Below are positions 15,480-23,958 of a stretch of 35,401 bases of DNA, piece after piece. The DNA lies in assembly GCA_002682945.1 (NCBI GenBank), contig NYSL01000026.1, positions 51,614 through 87,014 of the forward strand, read 5' to 3'. The stretch's first letter is position 1. Each line of letters begins with the position of its first letter. A model generated the notes under the pieces. It saw nothing but the letters and a program-made list of their open reading frames with translations, was not told where the DNA came from and made no database searches. Source of the stretch: Cryomorphaceae bacterium. GTDB taxonomy: Bacteria; Bacteroidota; Bacteroidia; Flavobacteriales; Schleiferiaceae. The position numbers and the translations under genes are program-made.

Positions 15480-16835
15480 ATGTATTCCGTAGTTGACATA
15501 GAAGCATCTGGCGGTAAAGTCGGTGAGGAGAAAATAATTGAAATTGCAATATTTCTTTTCGACGGTAAGAAAATAATAGATCAGTTTATTTCTTTGGTCC
15601 AACCAGATTGCAAAATTCCAATATTTATTCAAAAACTGACGGGCATTAAGCAATCTGATTTAGTTAATGCCCCTAGGTTTTATGAAATAGCAAAACGAAT
15701 CATTGAAATAACTGAGGGAGCCATATTTGTAGCTCACAACGCCAGTTTTGATTACCGAATTCTAAAACAAGAATTCTTTAGTCTTGGATATAATTATGAC
15801 CGTACCGTATTAGATACAATTCCACTTTCAGAAAAATTTTTTCCCGAGTTACCATCACACGGGCTAGAAACTATATGTAACGAACTTGGCATTTTAAATC
15901 CTAAAAGACACCGGGCTGATGGCGATGCCAGAGCAACTGCAAAATTTTTAGAAATTCTGTTAGAAAAAGATCGAGAAAAATACATAGAAGGCGTTTATCT
16001 AAAGTTGCCATCAGCGACCGGTAAGCATTCTTTTAGCAAACAAATTGAAAACTTAGTAAAAACAATTGGAATTTATTATTTATTCAATAATGATGGAGAA
16101 GTAATCTATTTGGGGAAAAGCGATCAATTAAGAGTAAGAATTGATCGACATTTTTTGTCTACTAATGATAAAGCCATTGCTCTTCAAAAAGAGGTAAAAA
16201 GTATTCGAGTCGAAGAAACAGGAAGTATGCTAATGGGTGAAATTTTAGAGCATATAGAACTTCTTAGTTTAAAACCGAAGTACAACACACCAAAAGATCG
16301 ATACAGTCTAAAATACGGGTTGTATAAAATTGCTGGAGAATCTCAAGCCCAATGGGACATTAGAAAAATTAAAAACGATATACCCGAACTAATTATTGAA
16401 AACAAACAAGAGGGTTTTGAATGGCTAGCCAAATTATCTATTTTTTATAATAAAAACATCGATGATTTCGTTCTTCCTAAGCATAGATCACAAACAATGA
16501 AATGTCTAAAAAATAAAAAAGCAATTAACAAAAACGAAAATAATTCAAGTATTTTTTCATCAAAAGATGACATTGACATTAAAAAAATATTTTATCCCAA
16601 CGAATCAATGCTTTTAGTCGATTCTGGAAAAACAATCGGAGAAAAAACTATTTATTTAATTGAAAATTCGGAATTCATTGGTTACTCTAAAGCAGAATTA
16701 GCTACTCAGCAAACAGACTGGAATCTTTTAAAAAAAAGAATTACAAAAGTCCCAAAATCGAAATATTTAAACAGTTTAATTGTAAAAGCCCTGAAGGATA
16801 ATAAAATAGGATCCTTAAAATTTAAATTTTCATAA
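15480..16835 (+). CDS. DnaQ-like 3'-5' exonuclease fused to a GIY-YIG (UvrC-like) nuclease domain
   Basis: This is a 451-residue two-nuclease protein. Residues 1-165 form a DEDDh exonuclease domain with Asp6 and Glu8 (VVDIEAS), the block VAHNASFDYRIL (84-95), and HRADGDARAT (144-153). Residues about 197-275 form a GIY-YIG domain: GIYYLF, then VIYLGKSDQLRVRIDRHF and a later EILEHIELLSLKPKYN carrying the conserved Glu. The last 170 residues resemble the linker and C-terminal part of DnaQ/UvrC-type fusion proteins, but the cysteine-rich motif seen in many of them is not evident. It probably acts in DNA repair. It begins 3 bp after the YggS gene and ends overlapping the convergent barrel gene by 14 bp. 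Confidence 0.88.
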   Translation: MYSVVDIEASGGKVGEEKIIEIAIFLFDGKKIIDQFISLVQPDCKIPIFIQKLTGIKQSDLVNAPRFYEIAKRIIEITEGAIFVAHNASFDYRILKQEFFSLGYNYDRTVLDTIPLSEKFFPELPSHGLETICNELGILNPKRHRADGDARATAKFLEILLEKDREKYIEGVYLKLPSATGKHSFSKQIENLVKTIGIYYLFNNDGEVIYLGKSDQLRVRIDRHFLSTNDKAIALQKEVKSIRVEETGSMLMGEILEHIELLSLKPKYNTPKDRYSLKYGLYKIAGESQAQWDIRKIKNDIPELIIENKQEGFEWLAKLSIFYNKNIDDFVLPKHRSQTMKCLKNKKAINKNENNSSIFSSKDDIDIKKIFYPNESMLLVDSGKTIGEKTIYLIENSEFIGYSKAELATQQTDWNLLKKRITKVPKSKYLNSLIVKALKDNKIGSLKFKFS

Positions 16836-17418
16836 ATATGGAAATAATAATTTGAGAGGCCTGAGCTCTGTAATTGGTCTCTAGATTATCTAAAGAAATA
16901 TCTGAAAATATGATGTCAAAGGGACTTTGATAGCGCAGGTTGAACTGAAACCTAAAAAGCTTCAAACCTACCCCAAACTGGTTAGACCAATTGCTAGGTT
17001 GAGAAATATCAAAGATAGGCATTGAGAAAACAGGGGCATACAGTGCTGAAAGTGGACCAATTTTTAATCCAAATTCAATGGGAAAATCCAAATGAGATAA
17101 GTCTATAGGAACTTGAAATGTAGAATCAACATTAAGTCTATTAGAGATATTTAAAGGCTGATTTAAATATGTAAACCAGCATTGGGGTTCAAAATAAATT
17201 AATCCCAATCCAATTCTGCGATATACTCCGATATGGTAACCATTTTGTGGTTTTGAATTAAAAATAAAAGGATCATACGCCAAATCCAAAGGCTGAATAT
17301 TAATATTTGAGACATGAACTCCTGCTGAAATTCCATAGCTCAAACGTTGCGCAATTATCTGTTCAGAGGAATGAAAAAAAAGAAATATGTAACAAAACTT
17401 AGTGATTAAATTTTTCAT
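16822..17418 (-). CDS. Outer-membrane beta-barrel protein (PorT/OmpW-like)
   Basis: This encodes 198 residues counted from the ATG at 17418; an upstream ATG at 17451 would extend it over the purC end. A signal peptide covers about residues 1-24 (ITKFCYIFLFF then SEQIIAQ). After it come amphipathic strands such as RLSYGISAGVHVSNI, NGYHIGVYRRIGLGLIYFEP and FQFNLRYQSPFDIIF, ending with hydrophobic IIISIFMKI, as expected of an eight-stranded outer-membrane barrel. The strands recall PorT-type barrels, but PorT is usually encoded elsewhere, so I do not assign the symbol. It follows purC at 8 bp and may share its transcript. Confidence 0.68.
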   Translation of the reverse strand: MKNLITKFCYIFLFFHSSEQIIAQRLSYGISAGVHVSNINIQPLDLAYDPFIFNSKPQNGYHIGVYRRIGLGLIYFEPQCWFTYLNQPLNISNRLNVDSTFQVPIDLSHLDFPIEFGLKIGPLSALYAPVFSMPIFDISQPSNWSNQFGVGLKLFRFQFNLRYQSPFDIIFSDISLDNLETNYRAQASQIIISIFMKI

Positions 17419-17425
17419 TCCAAAA

Positions 17426-18376
17426 TTAAAAATTTGATATAAATTTTTCAATGTTCTCTTGAATTCTGGTAGGAATGTTTTCTGAACTTGCAGGTAAAAA
17501 AGGAATTCCTGTCAACCTCTCATATAATTCTATATAACGTCTTGAAACACTATTTATCCAATCTTCATTAAGATCAGGTATTTTCTGCCCCTTCATACCT
17601 TGAAATCCCTTTGAAATTAAAAATTGTCTAACAAATTCTTTAGATAACTGCTTCTGTGGGAGACCCTTGTCCTGACGTTCTTGATACCCATCTTTGATGA
17701 AGTATCTGGAGGAATCTGGAGTATGTATTTCATCAATTAGCACAATTGAACCATCATTTAATTTACCAAATTCATATTTAGTATCTACTAAAATCAAACC
17801 TCTTTCTTCAGCCATTTTTTGACCTCGTCGAAATAGTTTCTTTGTATACTCCTCAATTTGTTCATAGTCATCTTTACTGATAATTCCTTTTGAAATTAAT
17901 TTTGCTCGGGAAATATCTTGATCATGAGCTCCTATACTCTCTTTTGTTGTGGGCGTTATGATTGGTTCCGGAAATTCATCATCTGTACGAAGTCCATCTG
18001 GCATTGGAACGCCACTAATACTTCTTTCACCATTCAAATAAAGCCTTGAAGCATGGCCACTCAAGAAACCTCGTATAACCATCTCAACCTTAAAAGGCTC
18101 TGCCTTATGCCCAAAAGTAACTACTGGGTCTGGTGATGAAATATGCCAATTAGGCACTATATCCGAGGTTTTATCAAAAAAATACTTAGCCATCTCATTT
18201 AATACTTGTCCTTTATATGGGATCCCTTTTGGCAAGACCACATCAAATGCGGATAGTCGATCCGAGGCGATCATTAAAATAAAATTATTCTTCAAAGTAT
18301 AGACATCTCTTACCTTGCCACGATAAAAATTTGTTTGACCTGAGAAATTAAAATGATAATCAGTTAAAGAAAGCAT
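17426..18376 (-). CDS. purC: Phosphoribosylaminoimidazole-succinocarboxamide (SAICAR) synthase
   Basis: This 316-residue ATP-dependent ligase joins aspartate to CAIR in purine synthesis. It starts after [20 protein letters not shown] with KVRDVY. Motifs are [19 protein letters not shown] at about 40-58, [15 protein letters not shown] in the middle, and [20 protein letters not shown] then [10 protein letters not shown], which carry the ATP and substrate residues. The longer, roughly 310-residue form is the Bacteroidota version. It is divergent from the SAM-hydrolase gene across a 73-bp gap containing a likely -7 box, and is followed by the barrel gene. Confidence 0.96.
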   Translation of the reverse strand: MLSLTDYHFNFSGQTNFYRGKVRDVYTLKNNFILMIASDRLSAFDVVLPKGIPYKGQVLNEMAKYFFDKTSDIVPNWHISSPDPVVTFGHKAEPFKVEMVIRGFLSGHASRLYLNGERSISGVPMPDGLRTDDEFPEPIITPTTKESIGAHDQDISRAKLISKGIISKDDYEQIEEYTKKLFRRGQKMAEERGLILVDTKYEFGKLNDGSIVLIDEIHTPDSSRYFIKDGYQERQDKGLPQKQLSKEFVRQFLISKGFQGMKGQKIPDLNEDWINSVSRRYIELYERLTGIPFLPASSENIPTRIQENIEKFISNF

Positions 18377-18435
18377 AGTATTTTAATTTTTTGAGCTTTT
18401 CTGGACTTAGTAATTCTCCTATTACATTTACAATT

Positions 18436-18443
18436 CAAAAATA
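18436..18443 (-). promoter_or_regulatory. -7 promoter box for purC (TATTTTTG)
   Basis: On the minus strand this reads TATTTTTG, an exact TANNTTTG match about 60 bp upstream of the purC start. The box falls in an AT-rich 73-bp gap, so a chance match is possible. No riboswitch is recognised. Confidence 0.45.
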
Positions 18444-18449
18444 CAAATT

Positions 18450-19271
18450 ATGCCGATCGTAACCCTCACAAGTGACTATGGATGGAAAGATCCGGATACT
18501 GCCGTTGTGCGAGGAATGATTTATTCAGAAATGCTTAAGTCTGGTATAGCAGCGCCAGTGGTAGATGTTTCTCACGATGTGAGCCCCCGAAATCACCAGG
18601 AAGCTGCCTATATTTTGAGAGGTGCGTATAATTCTTTTCCAAAAAAAAGTGTTCATATAGTGTTAGTAGATAATATGGCAAGCCAAAGCGAAGAGATTAT
18701 TGCAATTGAAATTGACGATCATTTTTTTCTTGCTCTAAACCATGGTGGTTTGTCTCTAATTAGACCGGATTTGAAGATCACTAATATGGTTCAAATAGAG
18801 CTCAAGAATCGCTTAGAACTAGTTAAACCTGAAAGTATAATATCAGCAGCAGCAATCCATTTATTAAATAGTGGGATTTTAACTACACTCGGCAAAAATC
18901 TTTTAAATTTTCAAAAATTACAGACCATCCATCCGGAAATTAAGAATGAAAAGACGGCTATTGTTCATGTAAAATATGTTGATCATTATGGCCAATTAGT
19001 AACCAATGCCAGTGAAAACTGGTTACGTGATTGGACAAAAAATAGACCTGTTTTTGCAATTGCAAGAGGAAGGAAAATAAATAATTGGATTTCAAATCGT
19101 GAGGAAATGAAAGATTCAGGAACACTATACATGAGAATAAATAATTTTGGCTTTTTAGAAATCGGATTGGTTTCGCCAGGTAAAAACAGTTCAAATACAG
19201 CCAGTTCTCTCCTAGGTATTTCAGAACATGACCCTATAGAGCTGCAGATAAAATATAACTGGAAGCAATAG
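18450..19271 (+). CDS. S-adenosylmethionine hydroxide adenosyltransferase family protein (DUF62)
   Basis: This 273-residue protein is of the SAM hydrolase/fluorinase superfamily. The N-terminus MPIVTLTSDYGWKDPDTAVV matches the family opening. A further block, VVDVSHDVSPRNHQEAAYIL, is at about residues 37-56. Family members cleave SAM to adenosine and methionine. The stretch that is usually a D-N-G triad reads FFLALNHGGLSLI (about 92-104), so the aspartate and asparagine appear as Asn and His. The gene precedes gldF, an arrangement common in Bacteroidota, although no functional link is established. Confidence 0.85.
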   Translation: MPIVTLTSDYGWKDPDTAVVRGMIYSEMLKSGIAAPVVDVSHDVSPRNHQEAAYILRGAYNSFPKKSVHIVLVDNMASQSEEIIAIEIDDHFFLALNHGGLSLIRPDLKITNMVQIELKNRLELVKPESIISAAAIHLLNSGILTTLGKNLLNFQKLQTIHPEIKNEKTAIVHVKYVDHYGQLVTNASENWLRDWTKNRPVFAIARGRKINNWISNREEMKDSGTLYMRINNFGFLEIGLVSPGKNSSNTASSLLGISEHDPIELQIKYNWKQ

Positions 19272-19361
19272 TGTTCAAAAAGATGTAAAAACTGCAATTG
19301 AAAGCCTACATCATTTAATAATATTTGTCGAAATTTGACTATCAAAATCAATCACAATCGG

Positions 19362-20093
19362 ATGATTTCACTGGCCAAAAAAGAATTTAATGCATTTTTT
19401 CAATCCTCCACGGGAGTTTTAATAATATGTGCTTATTTAATTCTAAATGGTCTTTTTCTCTGGCTTTTGGAAGTCCCTTTCAATTTGATACAATCTGGTT
19501 ATGCACAATTAGATGGTTTATTTATGTTATCACCATGGGTATTCTTATTCTTAATTCCTGCCATTGGTATGAAGATGCTTTCAGATGAAAAACGAACAGG
19601 AACGCTAGAGTGGCTTTTAACAAAACCGATTAGTGAATGGCAAATAATAATGGGTAAATATTTTGCTGGAATGACGTTAATCTTATTTTCTCTAATTCCA
19701 ACTTTTGTTTACGTCATTACTATATTTTATTTTGGCAACCCCAAAGGGAATATTGACATAGGTGCCACAATAGGGTCATATATCGGAATTTTTCTCATGG
19801 CCTCATGTTATATGAGTATTTCACTCTTTACATCTGCAATTTCAGAAAATTCCATCATCGCCTTTGTTTCAGCTGTCTTGCTATGTTTATTTTTCTATTC
19901 TGGATTTGATCAAATAGCTAATTTGAAAGACCTTGAGTTCTCCGGGTTATTTTGGATGAGCCTCGGGATCAATGAACATTATAATTCAATAAGCCGGGGA
20001 GTTATCGACTTCAGTGATATTACTTATTTTTTTGTACTGAGCTTTATTTTTTTGAGTAGCGCCCAAATCATTCTAAAATCTCGTAATTGGTAA
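19362..20093 (+). CDS. gldF: Gliding motility ABC transporter permease GldF
   Basis: This encodes 243 residues counted from the ATG at 19362; a TTG at 19335 would add nine unlikely residues. The protein is an ABC-2-type permease with six membrane segments: about 20-42, 56-78, 104-126, 140-162, 170-190 and 219-238. Motifs include MKMLSDEKRTGTLEWLLTKP at about 73-92, conserved in ABC-2 permeases, and FNAFFQSSTG near the start. GldF and GldG pair with the ATPase GldA (not in this window) in Bacteroidota gliding or associated export. It precedes gldG by 8 bp, and its length matches the Flavobacterium protein. Confidence 0.93.
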   Translation: MISLAKKEFNAFFQSSTGVLIICAYLILNGLFLWLLEVPFNLIQSGYAQLDGLFMLSPWVFLFLIPAIGMKMLSDEKRTGTLEWLLTKPISEWQIIMGKYFAGMTLILFSLIPTFVYVITIFYFGNPKGNIDIGATIGSYIGIFLMASCYMSISLFTSAISENSIIAFVSAVLLCLFFYSGFDQIANLKDLEFSGLFWMSLGINEHYNSISRGVIDFSDITYFFVLSFIFLSSAQIILKSRNW

Positions 20094-20101
20094 TTTTTAG
20101 C

Positions 20102-21811
20102 ATGAAAAAACTAGATCTCATACGGTTTTTCACAATTCTATTTTTTGGGATTCTGGTATTTTGCCTGTCTACTTTTTTGTCTTTTCGGATTGATTTAACT
20201 CAAGACAAAAGATTTAGCTTAAATACATCGACAATAAAACTGTTAAAAAATATTCAGGACCCCATGCTTTTCACCATATATCTAGATGGAGACTTTCCCT
20301 CTGGTTTTCAGCGTCTAAAGCTTGAATCTTTGCGGCTACTTGAAGAGTTCCGTGCTGAGAATTCAAATATTGAATATATCCTGGTTAACCCGTCTGAAAA
20401 TTCCGATTCTCAAGCTAGACGAGATACTTATACCCAACTAAAGAATTCAGGTCTTTCTGCAATTCAAATAAAAGTTGAGGAGCAAGATGGAGTAAAAGAA
20501 CAGCAAATTTTTCCTGGGGCAATTGTTTCTTATCAGGATAAAGAATGGCCAGTTTCTTTGTTAATGGATCAATTTGCCTCGAATCCTGAGGCGCAAATTA
20601 ATGCGTCTATCCAGAATTTAGAATATTCTTTGGCAACATCAGTAAAAGGCTTGACTGATAATTATCGCAGATCAATAGGAATTCTTCATGGACATGATGA
20701 ACTTAAACCTATTGAAACAGCATCCTTAGAATTATCACTATCCAAGTCTTATGATTTAGAACACTTTAATCTAAGAGAATTTCCCATTGATACAAATACT
20801 GGAGAACCGGACCTATCAAAGCAAATGATGCAATTGAACAGTTTTGATTTAATAATAATAGCAAAACCAAAAATTTATTTTTCTGATCTAGACCGGTGGC
20901 TTATCGATCAATACCTCATGAATAATGGAAAATGCATATTAATGCTAGATGCTATTTATGCAGAAATGGATTCCCTAAGTTATTCTCCTGATTTTTTAGC
21001 CTATCCCATTATCAGCGACTTAAATCTCGAGGATCCCCTATTTAGTTATGGGGTAAGAATAAATACAAGATTAATCCAAGATATGGTTTGCGCATCGTTA
21101 AATGACAGAAAGTCGATTCTCCCATGGGTTTATTTCCCTTTGCTTTTGCCGCAAACTGATCATCCAATTGCAAAAAATTTAAATGCAATTAAAATGGAAT
21201 TTGCAACATCCATTGACAGTATACGAGTTCCGGGAGTTAAAAAAACTCCCTTACTTTTCACTTCACCATATAGTCGAAGCCAGCCCATGCCAGGAAAGGT
21301 TTCACTATCCACACTTTACAATAAACCTACGCAGTCTAAGTTTCAAGAAAAAGGATTAATCACCGCAATTTTATTAGAAGATTCTATTCCCTCTTTTTAT
21401 GCAAATCGAATTGCGCCAAAAACTATTTATCGGACTCCTCCTGCGAAAGCAAATAATGCTAAATTATTAGTAATATCAGATGGAGACTTTATAAGGAACC
21501 AAAGAAATTTAATTAGGTCTGATATTCCTCGAGGAGCTCCTCTGCCCCTGGGGTATGATCAATTTACCCAGCAACAATTTGGGAATTCAGATTTTATTCA
21601 AAATGCCATTGATTATATGTTAGATAGTAAAGGATTGATTTATGTAAGAGGCAGAGAGGTAACTCTTCGACTTTTAGATAATCAAAGAATAGAAAAAAAT
21701 AAAAATCTTGTCGTAGGAACAAATCTTATTGCCCCCGCTGGGATTATTTTAATCTTTGGTATAGTCTTTCGAATTGTTCGAAAAAAAAGATTTGTTAAAT
21801 TCTCCAAATGA
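20102..21811 (+). CDS. gldG: Gliding motility ABC transporter substrate-binding protein GldG
   Basis: This encodes 569 residues counted from the ATG at 20102; an ATG at 20087 would overlap gldF. An N-terminal membrane anchor (about 10-32, in FFTILFFGILVFCLSTFLSF) precedes a large extracytoplasmic domain. Motifs include RIDLTQDKRFSLNTST, RLLEEFRAENSNIEY and, later, KCILMLDAIYAE. A second hydrophobic segment near residues 543-561 precedes a basic tail. It partners GldF and GldA in the ABC transporter implicated in gliding. It follows gldF closely and overlaps the downstream DUF4340-like gene by 4 bp. Confidence 0.92.
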   Translation: MKKLDLIRFFTILFFGILVFCLSTFLSFRIDLTQDKRFSLNTSTIKLLKNIQDPMLFTIYLDGDFPSGFQRLKLESLRLLEEFRAENSNIEYILVNPSENSDSQARRDTYTQLKNSGLSAIQIKVEEQDGVKEQQIFPGAIVSYQDKEWPVSLLMDQFASNPEAQINASIQNLEYSLATSVKGLTDNYRRSIGILHGHDELKPIETASLELSLSKSYDLEHFNLREFPIDTNTGEPDLSKQMMQLNSFDLIIIAKPKIYFSDLDRWLIDQYLMNNGKCILMLDAIYAEMDSLSYSPDFLAYPIISDLNLEDPLFSYGVRINTRLIQDMVCASLNDRKSILPWVYFPLLLPQTDHPIAKNLNAIKMEFATSIDSIRVPGVKKTPLLFTSPYSRSQPMPGKVSLSTLYNKPTQSKFQEKGLITAILLEDSIPSFYANRIAPKTIYRTPPAKANNAKLLVISDGDFIRNQRNLIRSDIPRGAPLPLGYDQFTQQQFGNSDFIQNAIDYMLDSKGLIYVRGREVTLRLLDNQRIEKNKNLVVGTNLIAPAGIILIFGIVFRIVRKKRFVKFSK

Positions 21812-22806
21812 AACTCATTAAAAAAGTCATCTTCCCTATTCTCATAATTTTAGCTGCTTTTATTGCTTTCATCTTTTTTAATGAATTAAGTTCGGGAGAT
21901 AGCAGTGGTGGTTATAATTTCTCGATAAATGACACATCATCTATCAATAAAATTATAATCTGGGATAAAAGCCCCGACACTGTAACGTTAGAGCGAAAAA
22001 GTAATGATTGGTTAGTTAACAATAAATTTTTTGCTCGAAATGACGCAATTGATATACTTCTTGAAACTATTTACCGCATTAGACTTCGCAACTTTCCACA
22101 AAAATCTGCGTTACCAAGAATCCTGAGTTCCATGGGAACTTATGGAAAACATGTTGATATTATTATTGGTAATAAAAAAGTCAAATCATTCACAGTTGGA
22201 ACAGAAACACCTGATCAATTAGGCACTTACATGTTAATGGATGGGTTCAAAACACCTGTAGCCACTCATATTCCCGGTTTCAATGGGTATTTATCCAGTA
22301 GATTTTTTTTAAGAGAAGACTTATGGAGAACTAGGGAAATATGGCCATATTCAGAGGAAATTCAGAGTATCGAAATAATTTATCCCGACAGTAGCTCATT
22401 CGCTATTTCAAAAAAAGATAAACATAATTATTATCTAAAAACACCAAAAGGTCTTGTTGTCTCCGCTAATAATATGGCGAGTCAAGCTTTTTTTAGTGCA
22501 ATAAAAAAAGCCAAATATGAGGGTATGATAATAAAGACAGATTTAGTTTGGAGAAAACAGGACTCAATCAGAAAAAGCCCTCGTGTAGGTATGTTTAAAG
22601 TAAAATATATCGATGGAAAAACACTTGAAATGAGAATTCATAAAGTTCCTGGCGGACCTGATTGGCTTGATGAAAATGGTGAGATTCAACAATATGATCC
22701 AGATCGATATTACGCTTTTACAAGTGATGGACGTTTTCTTCTAACACAACGTTTTGGTCTTCAACATCTGTTGAAAAGTTATCGTGCATTTCTGAGTTTT
22801 CCTTAA
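21808..22806 (+). CDS. DUF4340-like membrane-anchored protein
   Basis: This 332-residue protein has one N-terminal membrane segment (about 7-27, VIFPILIILAAFIAFIFF) and an extracytoplasmic remainder. Features resembling DUF4340 include WLVNNKFFARNDAIDILLET, then FPQKSAL, and the later block GYLSSRFFLREDLWRTREIW. It overlaps gldG by 4 bp (ATGA) and is probably a third component of the gldF-gldG operon, since the gldG, DUF4340-like, dnaN order recurs in Bacteroidota. The function is unknown; envelope location makes a role with the GldFG complex plausible. Confidence 0.75.
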   Translation: MKLIKKVIFPILIILAAFIAFIFFNELSSGDSSGGYNFSINDTSSINKIIIWDKSPDTVTLERKSNDWLVNNKFFARNDAIDILLETIYRIRLRNFPQKSALPRILSSMGTYGKHVDIIIGNKKVKSFTVGTETPDQLGTYMLMDGFKTPVATHIPGFNGYLSSRFFLREDLWRTREIWPYSEEIQSIEIIYPDSSSFAISKKDKHNYYLKTPKGLVVSANNMASQAFFSAIKKAKYEGMIIKTDLVWRKQDSIRKSPRVGMFKVKYIDGKTLEMRIHKVPGGPDWLDENGEIQQYDPDRYYAFTSDGRFLLTQRFGLQHLLKSYRAFLSFP

Positions 22807-22814
22807 TTACTTTG
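22807..22814 (+). promoter_or_regulatory. Near-match -7 box immediately before dnaN (TTACTTTG)
   Basis: TTACTTTG differs from TANNTTTG at one position. It ends 4 nt before the dnaN ATG, and the following bases CAGT also follow the serC box. The box starts right at the end of the preceding gene. If used, it gives a leaderless or near-leaderless dnaN mRNA. dnaN may also be transcribed from upstream. Confidence 0.35.
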
Positions 22815-22818
22815 CAGT

Positions 22819-23940
22819 ATGAAATTTATTGTATCCAGTGGCCAATTGATGCGGTCCCTTCAAACCGTAAGTGGAGTTATTCAAACAAATAATACTCTGC
22901 CCATTTTAGATCATTTTCTAGTTCATCTAAGTCCCGGGAAATTAACTGTAACAGCTTCAGACCTTGAAACTACTATGACTACTGAAGTCTCAGTAGATTC
23001 CTCTGAAGAAATGTCTGCTGCAGTTCCCGCAAAAATGCTTCTAGATACAGTCAAAAGCTTTCCCGAGCAACCACTAACTTTCACCCTAAACTCCAGTAGC
23101 AATTTACTGGAAGTAAGTAGTGATTTCGGAAAATATTCTTTAGGCTACCTAGATGCGACTGAATATCCCAAACCCCCTTCATTAGAAAATGCCGAATCAA
23201 TAATGATCTCTGAAGCAACTTTGAGTTCTGCGATTTCTAAAACTCTCTTTGCCGCTGGAAATGATGACTTAAGACCTGTTATGAGCGGAGTTTTTTTCCA
23301 ATTTACAAGTGAAGGGCTTACTTTCGTAGCTACGGATGCGCATAAACTTGTTCGCTATGTTAGAAAAGATATTTTAGCCCCGTCAACAGCGGAATTTATT
23401 TTACCTAAAAAACCACTTAACCTGCTAAAAAATACCATTGGTAGCTCCAAAAAAGATGTTAAAATTACCTATACCGATCAAAATGCTACTTTCAAATACG
23501 GGGAGGTGACTTTAACATGCCGCTTAATAGACGGGAAGTATCCCAATTTTCAAGCTGTAATCCCTCAGGATAACCCAAACCACTTAGTTGCAGACAGATC
23601 AGCTTTGCTTTCAAGTGTCAAACGGATAAGTATATTTTCTAATAAAACAACGCATCAAGTAAAATTGAAGATTGCAGGAAATGAGTTAAATATTTCTGCT
23701 GAAGACCTAGACTTTTCCAATAAAGCTAATGAGAGACTAACATGTAATTATACTGGTACTGACATTGAAATTGGGTTTAATAGTCGTTTCCTTATTGAGA
23801 TGCTCAATAACCTAGAAAGTGAAGAGGTGATTATTGAGCTTTCTGCTCCAAATAGAGCTGGAATTTTACTCCCGGATGGCGGGCTTGAAGAAGGTGAGGA
23901 GGTCTTAATGCTTGTTATGCCAGTTATGCTAAACTCCTAA
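22819..23940 (+). CDS. dnaN: DNA polymerase III beta subunit (sliding clamp)
   Basis: This 373-residue protein forms the ring-shaped clamp that holds polymerase on DNA. The N-terminus MKFIVSSGQLMRSLQTVSGV is characteristic. Further blocks are LPILDHFLVHLSPGKLTVTA near residue 27, RPVMSGVFFQFTSEGLTFVA near 153, ATDAHKLVRY near 172, and LPKKPLNLLKN near 195. The C-terminus, EEVLMLVMPVMLNS, carries the usual VMP-x-x motif of the third domain. It lies 12 bp after the DUF4340-like gene. In many bacteria dnaN sits beside dnaA; here it follows gliding genes instead, as in other Bacteroidota. Confidence 0.97.
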   Translation: MKFIVSSGQLMRSLQTVSGVIQTNNTLPILDHFLVHLSPGKLTVTASDLETTMTTEVSVDSSEEMSAAVPAKMLLDTVKSFPEQPLTFTLNSSSNLLEVSSDFGKYSLGYLDATEYPKPPSLENAESIMISEATLSSAISKTLFAAGNDDLRPVMSGVFFQFTSEGLTFVATDAHKLVRYVRKDILAPSTAEFILPKKPLNLLKNTIGSSKKDVKITYTDQNATFKYGEVTLTCRLIDGKYPNFQAVIPQDNPNHLVADRSALLSSVKRISIFSNKTTHQVKLKIAGNELNISAEDLDFSNKANERLTCNYTGTDIEIGFNSRFLIEMLNNLESEEVIIELSAPNRAGILLPDGGLEEGEEVLMLVMPVMLNS

Positions 23941-23958
23941 AAATCGAATAAGCTAGTC

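Noticed and set aside
18958-19351. Minus-strand open frames opposite the SAM-hydrolase gene and gldF start
   Set aside because: They are antisense to conserved coding sequence, have unlikely composition, and carry no family motif.
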